A stretch of DNA of 64,000 nt, from the NCBI GenBank assembly GCA_015660995.1, contig JACTUC010000007.1, positions 1 to 64,000 on the forward strand, written 5' to 3'. A program made the position numbers and the translations under genes. Shown here piece after piece: positions 52,634 through 61,691 of the stretch (the first letter of the stretch is position 1; every line of letters begins with the position of its first letter). Origin of the DNA: Candidatus Methanomethylicaceae archaeon. Lineage in GTDB: Archaea; Thermoproteota; Methanomethylicia; Methanomethylicales; Methanomethylicaceae. The notes beneath the pieces are model-generated. The model was not told where the DNA came from. It saw only the letters and a list, made by a program, of their open reading frames with translations, and made no database searches.

Positions 52634-53566
52634 ATAAAGCATCTTTAGCATGCATGGTAGGTTCCCTTTGAACCTCTCAGACATCTTCTCGACATATCCC
52701 CAGAAACTGTTCAGCGCTTCGTCCATCGGCTCCCCGCCTCTCTTTATGTATATGGAATATCGCCCCCCGGTTGCCCCCTCTGGGTTGACAATCCCTACCA
52801 GCCTGGCCCGCTCGGCTTTCTTGGCAATGATCTCGGAGCACAGGCTCAGCCCCAGCCCCTCGGACACTGAGGCGATGACGCTAGCAGGATCCGGAAGTAG
52901 CATCTTTACCTCGAGGCTCTTCGCCTTCACGCCGTTTGAGATGAGAAAATCTTCCACTACCTCCGCGAACTCGTGATCGGGCTCATACATGATCAGCGGG
53001 TGCTTTAGGATCTCGCGCAACTTCAGCCCCTCCCTTCCCAACAGCTCGTGCTTGGGGGGCGCAATTACGACGAGCCTGTCTTTTGCTATCTCGACTTCAT
53101 CAGAACGTGGCTCCCCGCGCTGCTTGATGTATGAGATCAAGTCCAGTTCACCCTTCTCCAGCTTCTCAAGCATGGCATGTGGTTTCAGGATCTCGAGGTC
53201 AAATTTCATATTAGGGTTGGCCATCTTGTAATTGCTTATCACGCAAGGTAGTATGTACTCGCCAGCTATCATCGAGCCACCTATCCTTACGGTGCGTTCC
53301 GGTGTAGGCGCTTCTGAAGGTCTGGTACTTGAGAGAAGGCCGACTACTGCCCTTGCGATCTCGACTATCTTCTCGCCATCTTTGGTCAGGAATACGCCCC
53401 TGTTTGTCCTCGTGAAGATCTTTGTCTGGAAATAGCCTTCCAGCTTGTTGATGCGATTGAGCAGGTTGACGGGGTTCGTCTGCAGGCCCTTTGCTGCGCT
53501 GCTGAAGCTGTTCGTCTTGGCAACTTCAAGGAGCGCCAAAAAGTCAGATACCCTGGGATCTCCCAT
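52628..53566 (-). CDS. LysR-family transcriptional regulator
   Basis: A 312-residue regulator. The N-terminal helix-turn-helix is FLALLEVAKTNSFSSAAKGL followed by NRINKLEGYFQTKIFTR; the substrate-binding domain starts at about residue 90 (VRIGGSMIAGEYILP). The type is bacterial in origin and less common in archaea. It converges on nob1; upstream is a 210-base gap without a convincing gene. The inducer is unknown. Confidence 0.9.
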   Translation of the reverse strand: MGDPRVSDFLALLEVAKTNSFSSAAKGLQTNPVNLLNRINKLEGYFQTKIFTRTNRGVFLTKDGEKIVEIARAVVGLLSSTRPSEAPTPERTVRIGGSMIAGEYILPCVISNYKMANPNMKFDLEILKPHAMLEKLEKGELDLISYIKQRGEPRSDEVEIAKDRLVVIAPPKHELLGREGLKLREILKHPLIMYEPDHEFAEVVEDFLISNGVKAKSLEVKMLLPDPASVIASVSEGLGLSLCSEIIAKKAERARLVGIVNPEGATGGRYSIYIKRGGEPMDEALNSFWGYVEKMSERFKGNLPCMLKMLYL

Positions 53567-53776
53567 GCTATTAAGAAAATGTTAAAACATTATTTATATT
53601 TACCTAAAGCGGAGAAGCAAACCGATATTTTCCATGGCGACGCAGAAGGCTTCCCCATGAAAATTTTCCAGCAAGATCATCCAGACTCCATGCCCGGCGT
53701 ATCATCTTCCTACGCAAGAAGGCACAAACACCTGACAAGAAATAGACTCCTAAGTGCATTGTGAAGGTCGATAGAC

Positions 53777-54949
53777 CTAGTTCTTTATGAATTTCGCTAT
53801 AAAATAACCTGGCGTCTCAAGAATATCTGGGCTAAACCTCTGCGCCTTCCCGAACATGGCTCCGCCAAGCCCCTCCTCGCCTATATTTATCGATTGTGTC
53901 TCTGGCTCAAGCCGAAGATCCTCTACGGCATACTTCATAACGTCCTCGTTCTCTTCGATGGTCAGCGTGCACGTCGAGTAGACCACCGACCCCCCGTCCC
54001 TGACGATCCTGCTTGCTGTCTTTAGGAACTGCTTCTGGTACTTAGTGCACCCATTTACCTCCTCAACTCTGGCGTCCTCGTAGAGCTTGGGCCTCACACC
54101 AAGCGCCGAGCATGGTGGGTCAACGAGAACTCTGTCGGCCTTTAGACCTGGGAAGTCCCTGTCAAGGTACCTTGAATCGGAGCATAAGACCTTAATGTTA
54201 GTGGCTCCAAGCCTGGCTATTTCAGATCTGAATGCATTTATCCGCTTTTCCGAGTGATCGAAGGCGTAGATGATCCCCTCGCCACCCATCAGCTGCGCCA
54301 AATGCAAGGACTTCCCCCCTGGGGCGGAGCACATATCCACCACCGTCTCGCCCATCTGCGGATCGAGAACCCTTGATGTAATCATGGCTGGTAGGCTCTG
54401 CTCCCTGATCATGCCCTTCTTGAAGAGTTCGCTCTCCCTAATCGACGGCAGCCGGTAGACGCTCTCCCTTATATCCACTGCTATCCCCCGTGCCCTGCTG
54501 CTGTCAGTTTTGGGCGGAGCTTTGGCAATCCCGTTGGCAACAACGTGGTTGTAGATGTCCGTCACATAGACTGGCTCGCCAACTCTGTACTTGTCCGTCC
54601 TCAATATGCCCGGACCGTACAGCTTGCTCCCCATCATGACGCTCTCAGCGGCGCCCTTCTCAGCCACCACCTGCTTCCCCTTCTTCTGCACCTCATGGGG
54701 ATCAGGCACATCGATCAGCACCGCCTCATCAAGCGCCAGCGACCTCCTGCAGGAGACACCCATACCCTCTAGCTCAAGCACTACCTCTTCTGGGGAAGCC
54801 TTGAGCATGTTTACCCGCATGGCATACTCTCTAGGTGCTCTCCTTACCGCCTCGAGGATCTTCATGGTCCTGCTGCCATAAGCCCGGCTCAACAGCTCAA
54901 GAAGCTCTCTCTTGTAGTGAAGCTCTTTGGCGACCTCATCTAATGTCAT
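53777..54949 (-). CDS. RNA cytosine-5 methyltransferase, NSUN/Nop2 family with PUA domain
   Basis: A 390-residue enzyme. An N-terminal PUA-containing part (RVGEPVYVTDIYNHVVANGI) is followed by the methyltransferase: DMCSAPGGKSLHLAQ (SAM site), DPPCSALGVRP and STCTLTIEEN with the two cysteines used in catalysis. Target tRNA or rRNA not known. ATG 54949; a TTG just upstream is possible. It is divergent from moaE. Confidence 0.92.
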   Translation of the reverse strand: MTLDEVAKELHYKRELLELLSRAYGSRTMKILEAVRRAPREYAMRVNMLKASPEEVVLELEGMGVSCRRSLALDEAVLIDVPDPHEVQKKGKQVVAEKGAAESVMMGSKLYGPGILRTDKYRVGEPVYVTDIYNHVVANGIAKAPPKTDSSRARGIAVDIRESVYRLPSIRESELFKKGMIREQSLPAMITSRVLDPQMGETVVDMCSAPGGKSLHLAQLMGGEGIIYAFDHSEKRINAFRSEIARLGATNIKVLCSDSRYLDRDFPGLKADRVLVDPPCSALGVRPKLYEDARVEEVNGCTKYQKQFLKTASRIVRDGGSVVYSTCTLTIEENEDVMKYAVEDLRLEPETQSINIGEEGLGGAMFGKAQRFSPDILETPGYFIAKFIKN

Positions 54950-55026
54950 CAAGGCAACAGCCCATGCCTGTTAAACTGGGTGCAGATATTTTAACCCCTT
55001 TGGGAACTTACACATGTGTGATTGCA

Positions 55027-55461
55027 ATGCCTATAGGGGTTCTCGCCAAAAAGGAGGATAAGGTGGACCTGGCCAGACTGATAAGCACCATAAGAGAGAG
55101 CGTTAAGGGCAAGAACTGCGGTTCTATCGTGACTTTCACGGGGATCATCCGCCCAAGAACCCATGAGGGCGATGCTGTGGATCACTTGGAGTATGAGGTC
55201 TACGAGGAGGCCGCACGCAGGTCCCTCGGAGATATGGCGAATGCCCTCTCCCTCATAAATGGTGTATTAGATGTCGCCCTCTGCCACAGGTATGGAACCT
55301 TCTCCCCCGGTGAAGAGGTCCTTTACGTGGTAATAGCGACCGAGAGGAGTGATGTCGCTTTCGAGACGCTGAGGCTAGCAGTCACCCATGCAAAGCATGA
55401 GATTCCCATATGGAAGAAGGAGTTCACTGAAAAAGGCGACTACTGGGTCGACGTGGATTAG
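55027..55461 (+). CDS. moaE: Molybdopterin synthase catalytic subunit MoaE
   Basis: MoaE inserts sulfur into precursor Z with MoaD. CGSIVTFTGIIRPRTHEG near residue 35, then LEYEVYEEAARRSL, HRYGTFSPGEEVLYVV and KHEIPIWKKE are the family motifs. Start ATG 55027, or GTG 55018 if leaderless: a TATTTTAA box near 54990 would start transcription at about that GTG. About 144 residues. It overlaps the convergent cysS by 4 bases. No MoaD is in the window. Confidence 0.92.
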   Translation: MPIGVLAKKEDKVDLARLISTIRESVKGKNCGSIVTFTGIIRPRTHEGDAVDHLEYEVYEEAARRSLGDMANALSLINGVLDVALCHRYGTFSPGEEVLYVVIATERSDVAFETLRLAVTHAKHEIPIWKKEFTEKGDYWVDVD

Positions 55462-56642
55462 CCGAGCCTTATTCCAAGCACGCCCTCCACAGCATCGAAT
55501 ATTCTGGCAGCACCGCTGAGATCCTTCCCTGGGCGGCCACTCAGGAGCTCTTCCGACAAGTGCTCTACGACGGCCATAGCCTTTCCAGTCTCGAGGTCGT
55601 CATCCATTGCTCCGAAGAACATTCCTGCATAATCTCTGACGCAAGTGCTCATCTTGTCGCCCGCGCCGACCTTCCTAGCCTGCTCTGCCGCCATCTTTAT
55701 TCGGGCGTGCTTCTGCTCCGCCTCGTCGAGAGCGCCATCGTAGAAATCGATCTTCTCCCTATACCCTTTTGAGAGGAGTAGCGTCCTCAGCGCCTCTCCG
55801 CTATGCCTCTTTAGGATCTCGTGTATGGGGACTGTATTGCCGGTCGATTTTGACATCTTCTCGCCTCTTAGGAGCACGAATTCGTTGTGCATCCAGTACC
55901 TCACGAAAGTCTTGCCTGTGAGTGCCTTTGCAATCAGGGCCTCGCACTCGTGGTGCGGGTATATCAGATCCTTCCCGCCCCAGTGCACGTCCAGCACTTC
56001 GCCGAGGCTGTCCATTGCCATGGCGACGCACTCCGTGTGCCACCCTGGCCTTCCCCTCCCCCAGGGGCTCTCCCACCCCTCCTCGGCCTCTTTGGCCTCC
56101 CTCCATAGCACGAAATCGAAGGGGTCCTTCTTGACTGTCGTCCTGTCTACCTTGTCCGCGAGCGCCCCCTTGAGGTTACCGATAAGCTCGCCGTAGCCTC
56201 CTGCCTTGCTGACTTCGAAGTATATTGCATCCCCCGCTTGGTAGGCGTACCCTTTGGCGACGAGCGACTTCGTGATCTCGATGATCCTTCCTATGTACTC
56301 AGAAGCCCTCGGGTACCTGGTCGCCCGCTTTACGTTGAGCGCATCCATGTCCTTGAAGTATTCCCCTATGTACTTGTTGGCCAAAGCCGTGGGGTCCACG
56401 CCTTCCTCTCTGGCTTTGTCGGTTATCTTCTCCTCCACGTCGGTGAAGTTCTGGATGTGGACAACCTCGTACCCCGTAGCCTCAAGGTACCTCTTGAGCA
56501 CGTCAAAGTTGACGTAGGTCCTCGCGTGTCCAATGTGGCTGTAATCGTAGACCGTGGGGCCGCACACATATGCCTTCACCACATTCGGGGTCTGGGTCAT
56601 CAGTTCCTCTTTCTCCCTCGTCCTCGTGTTGTATATTTGCAT
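55458..56642 (-). CDS. cysS: Cysteinyl-tRNA synthetase
   Basis: A class I synthetase. CGPTVYDYSHIGHARTY contains the HIGH motif and a zinc Cys; WHTECVAMAM and HHECE give the other zinc ligands; GEKMSKSTGN is the KMSKS loop near residue 265. At 394 residues it lacks most of the C-terminal anticodon-binding part seen in bacterial enzymes. It converges on moaE. Confidence 0.93.
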   Translation of the reverse strand: MQIYNTRTREKEELMTQTPNVVKAYVCGPTVYDYSHIGHARTYVNFDVLKRYLEATGYEVVHIQNFTDVEEKITDKAREEGVDPTALANKYIGEYFKDMDALNVKRATRYPRASEYIGRIIEITKSLVAKGYAYQAGDAIYFEVSKAGGYGELIGNLKGALADKVDRTTVKKDPFDFVLWREAKEAEEGWESPWGRGRPGWHTECVAMAMDSLGEVLDVHWGGKDLIYPHHECEALIAKALTGKTFVRYWMHNEFVLLRGEKMSKSTGNTVPIHEILKRHSGEALRTLLLSKGYREKIDFYDGALDEAEQKHARIKMAAEQARKVGAGDKMSTCVRDYAGMFFGAMDDDLETGKAMAVVEHLSEELLSGRPGKDLSGAARIFDAVEGVLGIRLG

Positions 56643-56648
56643 TAGCTT

Positions 56649-57422
56649 TCACCCAAACTCCAGCCCGGCAAAGGCGAATACCCTGGCAAAATCCGTAGAA
56701 GGCCTCTCCCCTAGAAACAGCCTGCTGACCCGGATGACCTCCTCAACGCCATCGATCTTTCCATCAGGCACAACTGCAAGGGAGCCGGCACCTAGCATAT
56801 TGAAGCCTGCGTAAAGGAGATCCATGCCCGATCCTTTCTCCTCGGCGACGACGGGTCCGACTAGGGCCTCTCTCGGATCCGGTCTCACAATGGCGTATCC
56901 CGCCCCGCTTAATGGAAGCAGCGTCCTGCCTTTACCCATTAACACCCTCAGAAGCCCTCGTCTACTGAACCCGAAACATTTCTCGTCCATTGCGAAGACT
57001 TCTTCGATGCTCCCTCCCTCCCTTGCGGAGCCTTTCCTGCCCCCGATGAACCTTACCAGCGGGAAATCCCTGTCGCACCTGAAGCCGTGCCTCAGATAGA
57101 AGCGCTTGGCGTCCATATAGGCGAAGAGCGTGATGGTCTGCTTCTCCCCAAGCGCTTTGATGCCTTCCTCAAGGAGATCGCCGCCCAGCTTCTTCCCCCT
57201 CGATGCCTTCTCCACTAGCATGTTGGAGATCCAGCCCACCCGCCCATAATCCATCACTGTAATCATGCCTTTGATCCTGCCCTCGCCTACAGCAACGAAG
57301 GTAGTCGTACATCCCGTAGCCTGCATGTCTGAGAAGTCCTGCACCGAATAATTCCATCCCTCCAGTTCCGTGAGGGCCGCAAGCGCCCCATAATCCTGGG
57401 AGTCTGCTCTCCTGATCTCCAT
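56649..57422 (-). CDS. GNAT-family N-acetyltransferase with second C-terminal domain
   Basis: A protein of about 257 residues from ATG 57422. The N-terminal GNAT domain has RVGWISNMLVEKASRGKKLGG, where the acetyl-CoA-binding RGKKLGG loop lies. The C-terminal half (GYAIVRPDPREALVGPVVAE) resembles the YitH/HolE-type second acetyltransferase domain. Substrate unknown. Its start overlaps or closely follows the small cysteine protein at 57428, so they are coupled. Confidence 0.82.
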   Translation of the reverse strand: MEIRRADSQDYGALAALTELEGWNYSVQDFSDMQATGCTTTFVAVGEGRIKGMITVMDYGRVGWISNMLVEKASRGKKLGGDLLEEGIKALGEKQTITLFAYMDAKRFYLRHGFRCDRDFPLVRFIGGRKGSAREGGSIEEVFAMDEKCFGFSRRGLLRVLMGKGRTLLPLSGAGYAIVRPDPREALVGPVVAEEKGSGMDLLYAGFNMLGAGSLAVVPDGKIDGVEEVIRVSRLFLGERPSTDFARVFAFAGLEFG

Positions 57423-57427
57423 AGTAA

Positions 57428-57586
57428 TCACTCGGGAAGATCTTTGTAAATTTCATCGCACTTGTGTTCGCCGTGGGTTATATACCTCTTATCTCCTCGC
57501 GCATGCTTGATACTGCACGGACCATAATCGTCATCCTCTGCTCCATACCATTTCTCGCAGGACTTGCACCGCATGGGAAGCACCAT
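57428..57586 (-). CDS. Small Cys/His protein of 52 residues
   Basis: I translated this short frame directly. It reads MRCKSCEKWYGAEDDDYG, then CSIKHARGDKRYITHG and EHKCDEIYKDLPE: a CxxC pair, a third Cys, two His and a final Cys, spaced like a metal site. Start is ATG 57586 or, more likely from the sequence, ATG 57574 (48 residues). The stop is 5 bases from the GNAT ATG. I recall similar small proteins in archaeal genomes, but no function is known to me. Confidence 0.65.
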   Translation of the reverse strand: MVLPMRCKSCEKWYGAEDDDYGPCSIKHARGDKRYITHGEHKCDEIYKDLPE

Positions 57587-57780
57587 TCTTTGGTCTAATT
57601 TTATTTTTATGCTCGTGCTTTTTAGTTTGTAAAACTTTGGTTTTTATATACTAAACATCAGCTGGAGCTCACCTTGGAAACGCTCAATTCCGGTGACTGA
57701 ACACGAAGCAGGACCATTTCCATGGACCTCGCTCCGACTAATACTTGCTTGCAGAAAAGTTAAACCTTTTTACCCGCAAG

Positions 57781-58308
57781 TTACCTGTATGCCGAGGCGC
57801 GCATGGGGTACCTTGCGCAGAAAAGCCTGTTCAGCTCAAGCTCGAGCTTTTGATCGAGTTCTGATTGCTTTTTTGATACCATCCTCAGGTCCGGATGTGC
57901 TATGAAGGGTCCTCCAACCACTGCCCCAGTCCTATCGCCACCTAGGCTCCATGTTGGGACAGGGTCTATGGCGAGCACCCTTCTGATCATCTCCCGCTTC
58001 TCCGCATCTGCTTGGGAATTGGACATCAAGGAAAGCACACTCTGCGTCATGTCGGCATCTATCGGTCTGAACCCGCATGGTGCGTTCTCCCCCATCGACC
58101 GCCCCAACTCCTCGCCATCATCGATCCTGGCTCCAACCCCAATGTTCTCATAAGGGTTTATCATCATAGTCTTGAGCCTGTAACCGTCGTCGGGGCCAAT
58201 AACCAGAGAATTTCCCCTGAAGTCAGATGCTATCCGCCAGCTTTTAGGTCTCCTGTTGTAACCTTCGAATATTTCCTTCAGGGTCTCCTCAATGGTCTTT
58301 ATCTCCAA
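57781..58308 (-). CDS. Conserved-looking protein of unknown function
   Basis: A 175-residue, probably soluble protein with SDFRGNSLVIGPDDGYRLK near residue 30 and PTWSLGGDRTGAVVGGPFIA near 120. Start TTG 58308 has GAGGG 6 bases upstream. I do not recognise the family. The 194-base gap below its left neighbour and the 112-base gap above show no further gene. Confidence 0.6.
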   Translation of the reverse strand: MEIKTIEETLKEIFEGYNRRPKSWRIASDFRGNSLVIGPDDGYRLKTMMINPYENIGVGARIDDGEELGRSMGENAPCGFRPIDADMTQSVLSLMSNSQADAEKREMIRRVLAIDPVPTWSLGGDRTGAVVGGPFIAHPDLRMVSKKQSELDQKLELELNRLFCARYPMRASAYR

Positions 58309-58420
58309 ATCAAACCCTCTGCTAAATCAATAATTTGGCTTGCTTTTAAACTGAATCCGAGAGAAATTAAAGATATAAAAAAACAAACTAATTGTTAGTG
58401 CCAGTTACCTTGGACACGCC

Positions 58421-58558
58421 CTAGAATCTGCGTGGTGGCCTTCTCTTTGAATAACACTCGCGGCAGTATACTGGTCTCTTTCCATCCGGTTTGAATGGAA
58501 CTTCGCATTCCTTACCACAATCTGCGCAAGTTGCCTTATTCATTTCGCGACTTGCCAT
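58421..58558 (-). CDS. Small CxxC zinc-finger protein
   Basis: A 45-residue protein: ATCADCGKECEVPFKPDG then RPVYCRECYSKRRPPRRF. Two CxxC knuckles with basic tail are typical of the CxxC-x-CxxC zinc-ribbon proteins of archaea that are thought to bind nucleic acid. ATG 58558 has GAGGTG 8 bases upstream. Confidence 0.78.
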   Translation of the reverse strand: MASREMNKATCADCGKECEVPFKPDGKRPVYCRECYSKRRPPRRF

Positions 58559-58660
58559 ATTTCTTTCACCTCTTACTCTATTGATAACAAGAACAAGACT
58601 CAATAGAAGACTCTTGGTTCCTGCCTAACTGCAAGAAACCGTGCTTCCCTATTAACCTTA

Positions 58661-59083
58661 TTATTTTTTTATGTGCGCTGAATTTTCCATGAATGACCTT
58701 CTGATGACGAATTGGGTCCCGTACTCCTCCTCGCCTATTGAGGCAACCTTGTTGTCTACCAGATCTGTTTCTTCCAGTATCTGCTTCTGGATCACACTCC
58801 AGTCTAGCGTCGCTCCGCGCTTCTCCGCAGCCTCCTTCTTCGGAATGATCACCCATATCCTGCCTGAATGCCCGATCCTATGTCGCAGGATCTCAAGCTC
58901 CCTTCCAATGCCTTCTTGGGACACAGCCCAGTAAAGAATAATATCGCATCCTCCATCAACCCCATCGACTAGGGATACCGGCATGCCGCTCTCTCTCAAT
59001 GCCGCAACAACTTCGGGGTTTGGTCGGATCAAACACACCCTGCTGTTGGGCTTAATGCCAAGCCTGTCCACGAGTGCCTTCAT
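58661..59083 (-). CDS. DUF3052-like protein
   Basis: A 140-residue protein. RLGIKPNSRVCLIRPN at the start and DLVDNKVASIGEEEYGTQFVI near the end match the pattern of DUF3052 proteins, which look like SAM-methyltransferase folds without the binding loop. Function unknown. It lies 11 bases after the histidine kinase gene and may be co-transcribed with it. Confidence 0.7.
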   Translation of the reverse strand: MKALVDRLGIKPNSRVCLIRPNPEVVAALRESGMPVSLVDGVDGGCDIILYWAVSQEGIGRELEILRHRIGHSGRIWVIIPKKEAAEKRGATLDWSVIQKQILEETDLVDNKVASIGEEEYGTQFVIRRSFMENSAHIKK

Positions 59084-59094
59084 AGTTCAATCCT

Positions 59095-60621
59095 TTATGC
59101 ACTCGCGCTCTTTGCTGCATTTTCCTGCATAGGCATGGCAGGCAGCTTGATTATGAATGTGGTCCCCTTCCCGACCTCGCTCTCGACGTCGATAGTGCCG
59201 TTGTGCGCCGCAACAAACCTCTTGACGACTGCCAGGCCCATTCCTGTGCCTATTGATTTCGTTGTCGAGAGAGGCTTGAAGAGCTTGGGCTTGAACTCCT
59301 CGGGTATTCCCACGCCTGTGTCCTTGACCTGGATGAAGGTATAATCCCCTTCGCTAAAAACCCTCAAGGTGAGCTCGCCGCCGTCTGGCATGGCCTGTAT
59401 AGCGTTCGTTATCAGATTGGTCATTACACGCCTCATCATATATGGATCAAAGAAGGCACTATCAATCGAGGCCTGCTTGTTTATGGTTATATTGGCTGGC
59501 ATTGACGACGGTAGTGCGTCCTTTATGAGGTCATTGAGGTCGCTCCTAACTATCCTGGGGCTCATGTCCCTCGCGAAGTCCTGGAGATCCGAGACGATCT
59601 TGTTCATGTAGTCCACCTGTTTGTCTATGGAATCGAACATCCCGGGGATGCTGTACTCATCAAGCTTCTTCCTGAAGTCCTCGGGCGCCTCTTCGACCTC
59701 TGTCCTCGCAAGGAAGACCGTGTTTATTATGACCTGGAGCGGGTTGCGCAGATCGTGGCCCACCATGGTCGCTGTTTCGCCGATTGCCGCTAGCCTCTCA
59801 GCATCGCGCAGCTGCTTGGTCTTCTCCTCAACAAGCTCCTGCAGATGCTCCGAGTAGCGCTCAAGCTCCTCCTCCATCTCCTTCCGCTCGGTGATGTCTC
59901 TCGCAAAGAGCGCCACCCTCGTGACCTTCCTCCTCTGCCCATAAACGGGGTAGACTGTAATCTCGTAAAACCTCCTACCCAGCTGGTCCTCAAAGCGCAA
60001 GGGGAGTCCGTTCTGGAAGACTTCATTGACTTGATCCCTCCTAGCGCGTGACAGATCGGCAGGGAGAAGTCGGAAGTAATTCAACCCCACAAGATCATTG
60101 GCGCGCTTGCCTAAGACACGTGCGCCCGTTTCGTTGGCGGCATATACCCTTCCGAATTTGTCTATGAGGTAGGCGGTGTCGGGGGGTGCATTCAAAAGTG
60201 CCCTTATGGTCTCCCTAGTCTCTTCGAGCTCCTCCTCCATTACTTTCCTGTCGCCGATATCTCTGATGATTGCAACCTTTGAAGTGGGGTTTCCCGCTTC
60301 ATCTGTGATAAGTATCACCGAAAGCTCTGCGAAGTACTCCGAGCCGTCAACCCTAAGGAATGGGTACTCTACTGCCTTCTTTCCTCCCTCCGTGAGCCCT
60401 AGGGTCGGGCTCTCTGCTGCCCTGTTCCGCTCCCTCTCCGCCACCCAGTCATAAATGACGGTACCGATCAGTTCCCATTTCGATTTCAAGCCGAACTGGC
60501 GGACCGTCGTCTGGTTGCAGTCTATGATCCTTCCGCTCAGGCTGCAGATCACAAGTGCATCGGGAATGAGCTCGTAAACTTCTTTGAACAGGACCTCTTT
60601 CTTACTCGACACCGTCAACAA
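59095..60621 (-). CDS. PAS-domain sensor histidine kinase, cytoplasmic
   Basis: A 508-residue kinase without membrane segments. Two PAS domains (about residues 12-125 and 138-250), a coiled coil (ERYSEHLQELVEEKTKQLRD), the phospho-acceptor His in MVGHDLRNPLQVI near residue 290, and an ATPase domain with NLITNAIQAMPDGGEL, DTGVGIPEE and TGMGLAVVKRF. No response regulator is next to it, so it is an orphan. Start TTG 60621, TTG 60618 or GTG 60612; not decided. Confidence 0.92.
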   Translation of the reverse strand: MLTVSSKKEVLFKEVYELIPDALVICSLSGRIIDCNQTTVRQFGLKSKWELIGTVIYDWVAERERNRAAESPTLGLTEGGKKAVEYPFLRVDGSEYFAELSVILITDEAGNPTSKVAIIRDIGDRKVMEEELEETRETIRALLNAPPDTAYLIDKFGRVYAANETGARVLGKRANDLVGLNYFRLLPADLSRARRDQVNEVFQNGLPLRFEDQLGRRFYEITVYPVYGQRRKVTRVALFARDITERKEMEEELERYSEHLQELVEEKTKQLRDAERLAAIGETATMVGHDLRNPLQVIINTVFLARTEVEEAPEDFRKKLDEYSIPGMFDSIDKQVDYMNKIVSDLQDFARDMSPRIVRSDLNDLIKDALPSSMPANITINKQASIDSAFFDPYMMRRVMTNLITNAIQAMPDGGELTLRVFSEGDYTFIQVKDTGVGIPEEFKPKLFKPLSTTKSIGTGMGLAVVKRFVAAHNGTIDVESEVGKGTTFIIKLPAMPMQENAAKSASA

Positions 60622-60809
60622 CCATTTTTTTTATTTGTCCGCTAACTACTTATTTGCTTTTGTGGACTCAATCAACCCTCAGTCAAAACGCCATTGTTCA
60701 GAGATAAGCGGGCAGCGACATTTATGCCCTCAAAGCTTCCTGGGTAATATTGGGTGCTTTCGCTGCTTTTGCATCTGTTCTTTTTTTTTCTAAAAGCTTC
60801 TGCGATAAT

Positions 60810-60897
60810 TGGTGCGGGGAGTGGGATTCGAACCCACGAAGTCCTTCGACATAGGAGCCTCAGTCCTACCCCTTTGACCTGGCTTGGGAATCCCCGC
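60810..60897 (-). tRNA. tRNA-Leu (GAG), no intron
   Basis: A class II tRNA on the minus strand. The acceptor is GCGGGGA/TCCCCGC, the anticodon arm TAGGA-CTGAGGC-TCCTA with anticodon GAG, a long variable arm follows, and the T arm is GTGGG-TTCGAAT-CCCAC. A73 and an encoded CCA follow (60812-60810). Confidence 0.93.
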
Positions 60898-60953
60898 TCG
60901 CAGTAACTTTTTGCCGCCCCCACTCTTAAAAACATGCCTCCCTTGACGTTCTA

Positions 60954-60961
60954 ATTTAAAT
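60954..60961 (+). promoter_or_regulatory. TATA box of the HD-protein gene
   Basis: TTTAAATA lies about 27 bases before ATG 60984, the spacing expected when transcription starts at the start codon itself, so the message is probably leaderless. Confidence 0.5.
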
Positions 60962-60983
60962 ATCCCAATCCCTCATTCCATCC

Positions 60984-61688
60984 ATGGCGGTGGGGTCCAT
61001 GAAAGAGGATGCCTTGTTGAATGTTGCCAATGATATAAAGGATCAGGCCCTTAAGGATAGGGTTATTGCTTTAATCAAGGAGCCGAGGCTGTCCATGATA
61101 GACACTTCAGAATCCAAGTCAACGAGCTTCAGAGAGTCCCCAGCGAGCAAGAGGCGGCACCACTCATACGAGAACGGGCTCATTACTCACACGCTATCGA
61201 CGGTGAGAATCGCTCTCAGCCTTTCAGATGTTATGGAACAGGTTTATGGTGTGAATGTGGACCGCGACGTGGTCATCGCAGCGTCTCTCCTCCACGACAT
61301 CTTCAAGCACGTGACTTACTCGATGATTTACCCGGGGAAATACTCTAGTTCCAAGCTAGGCGAGAGGCTCGATCACCTCACTCTTATCACTGCTGAGCTC
61401 TACAGCAGGAAGTTCCCCCTTGATGTTATTCATGCCGTTGCGGCGCACCATGGCGACGGGAGCCCGATTGAGCCGCGCACGATAGAGGCACTCCTAGTGC
61501 ATATGGCGGACATGGCAGATGCAGAGATCAACGACAAGGCCCTCTTTGCAGCGAAGGACATAATCAGGGAATGCATTATGAAGGACATCCAGACGCTCCC
61601 TAGGGAGCTGTCGCCATTTGACGTGATTCTGGCAAAGAAAAATGGGGGATGCGAGGAAGTAAGGAGGCGATTCGCCTCCCGCCTGTGA
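60984..61688 (+). CDS. HD-domain phosphohydrolase
   Basis: A 234-residue metal-dependent phosphohydrolase: HHSYENGLITHTLSTVRIAL, LLHDIFKHVTY (the HD pair) and AHHGDGSP near residue 155. The archaeal enzyme MptB (dihydroneopterin cyclic phosphodiesterase) belongs to the same superfamily, and mptE is present at 24.5 kb, but the match is not specific. ATG 60984 fits the TATA box; ATG 60999 after GGTGGGG is an alternative. lysS follows after 3 bases. Confidence 0.82.
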   Translation: MAVGSMKEDALLNVANDIKDQALKDRVIALIKEPRLSMIDTSESKSTSFRESPASKRRHHSYENGLITHTLSTVRIALSLSDVMEQVYGVNVDRDVVIAASLLHDIFKHVTYSMIYPGKYSSSKLGERLDHLTLITAELYSRKFPLDVIHAVAAHHGDGSPIEPRTIEALLVHMADMADAEINDKALFAAKDIIRECIMKDIQTLPRELSPFDVILAKKNGGCEEVRRRFASRL

Positions 61689-61691
61689 GGC

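Noticed and set aside
53579-53764. 61-codon plus-strand frame between lysR and the NSUN gene
   Set aside because: It covers the lysR promoter, has no ribosome-binding site and no recognisable protein features.
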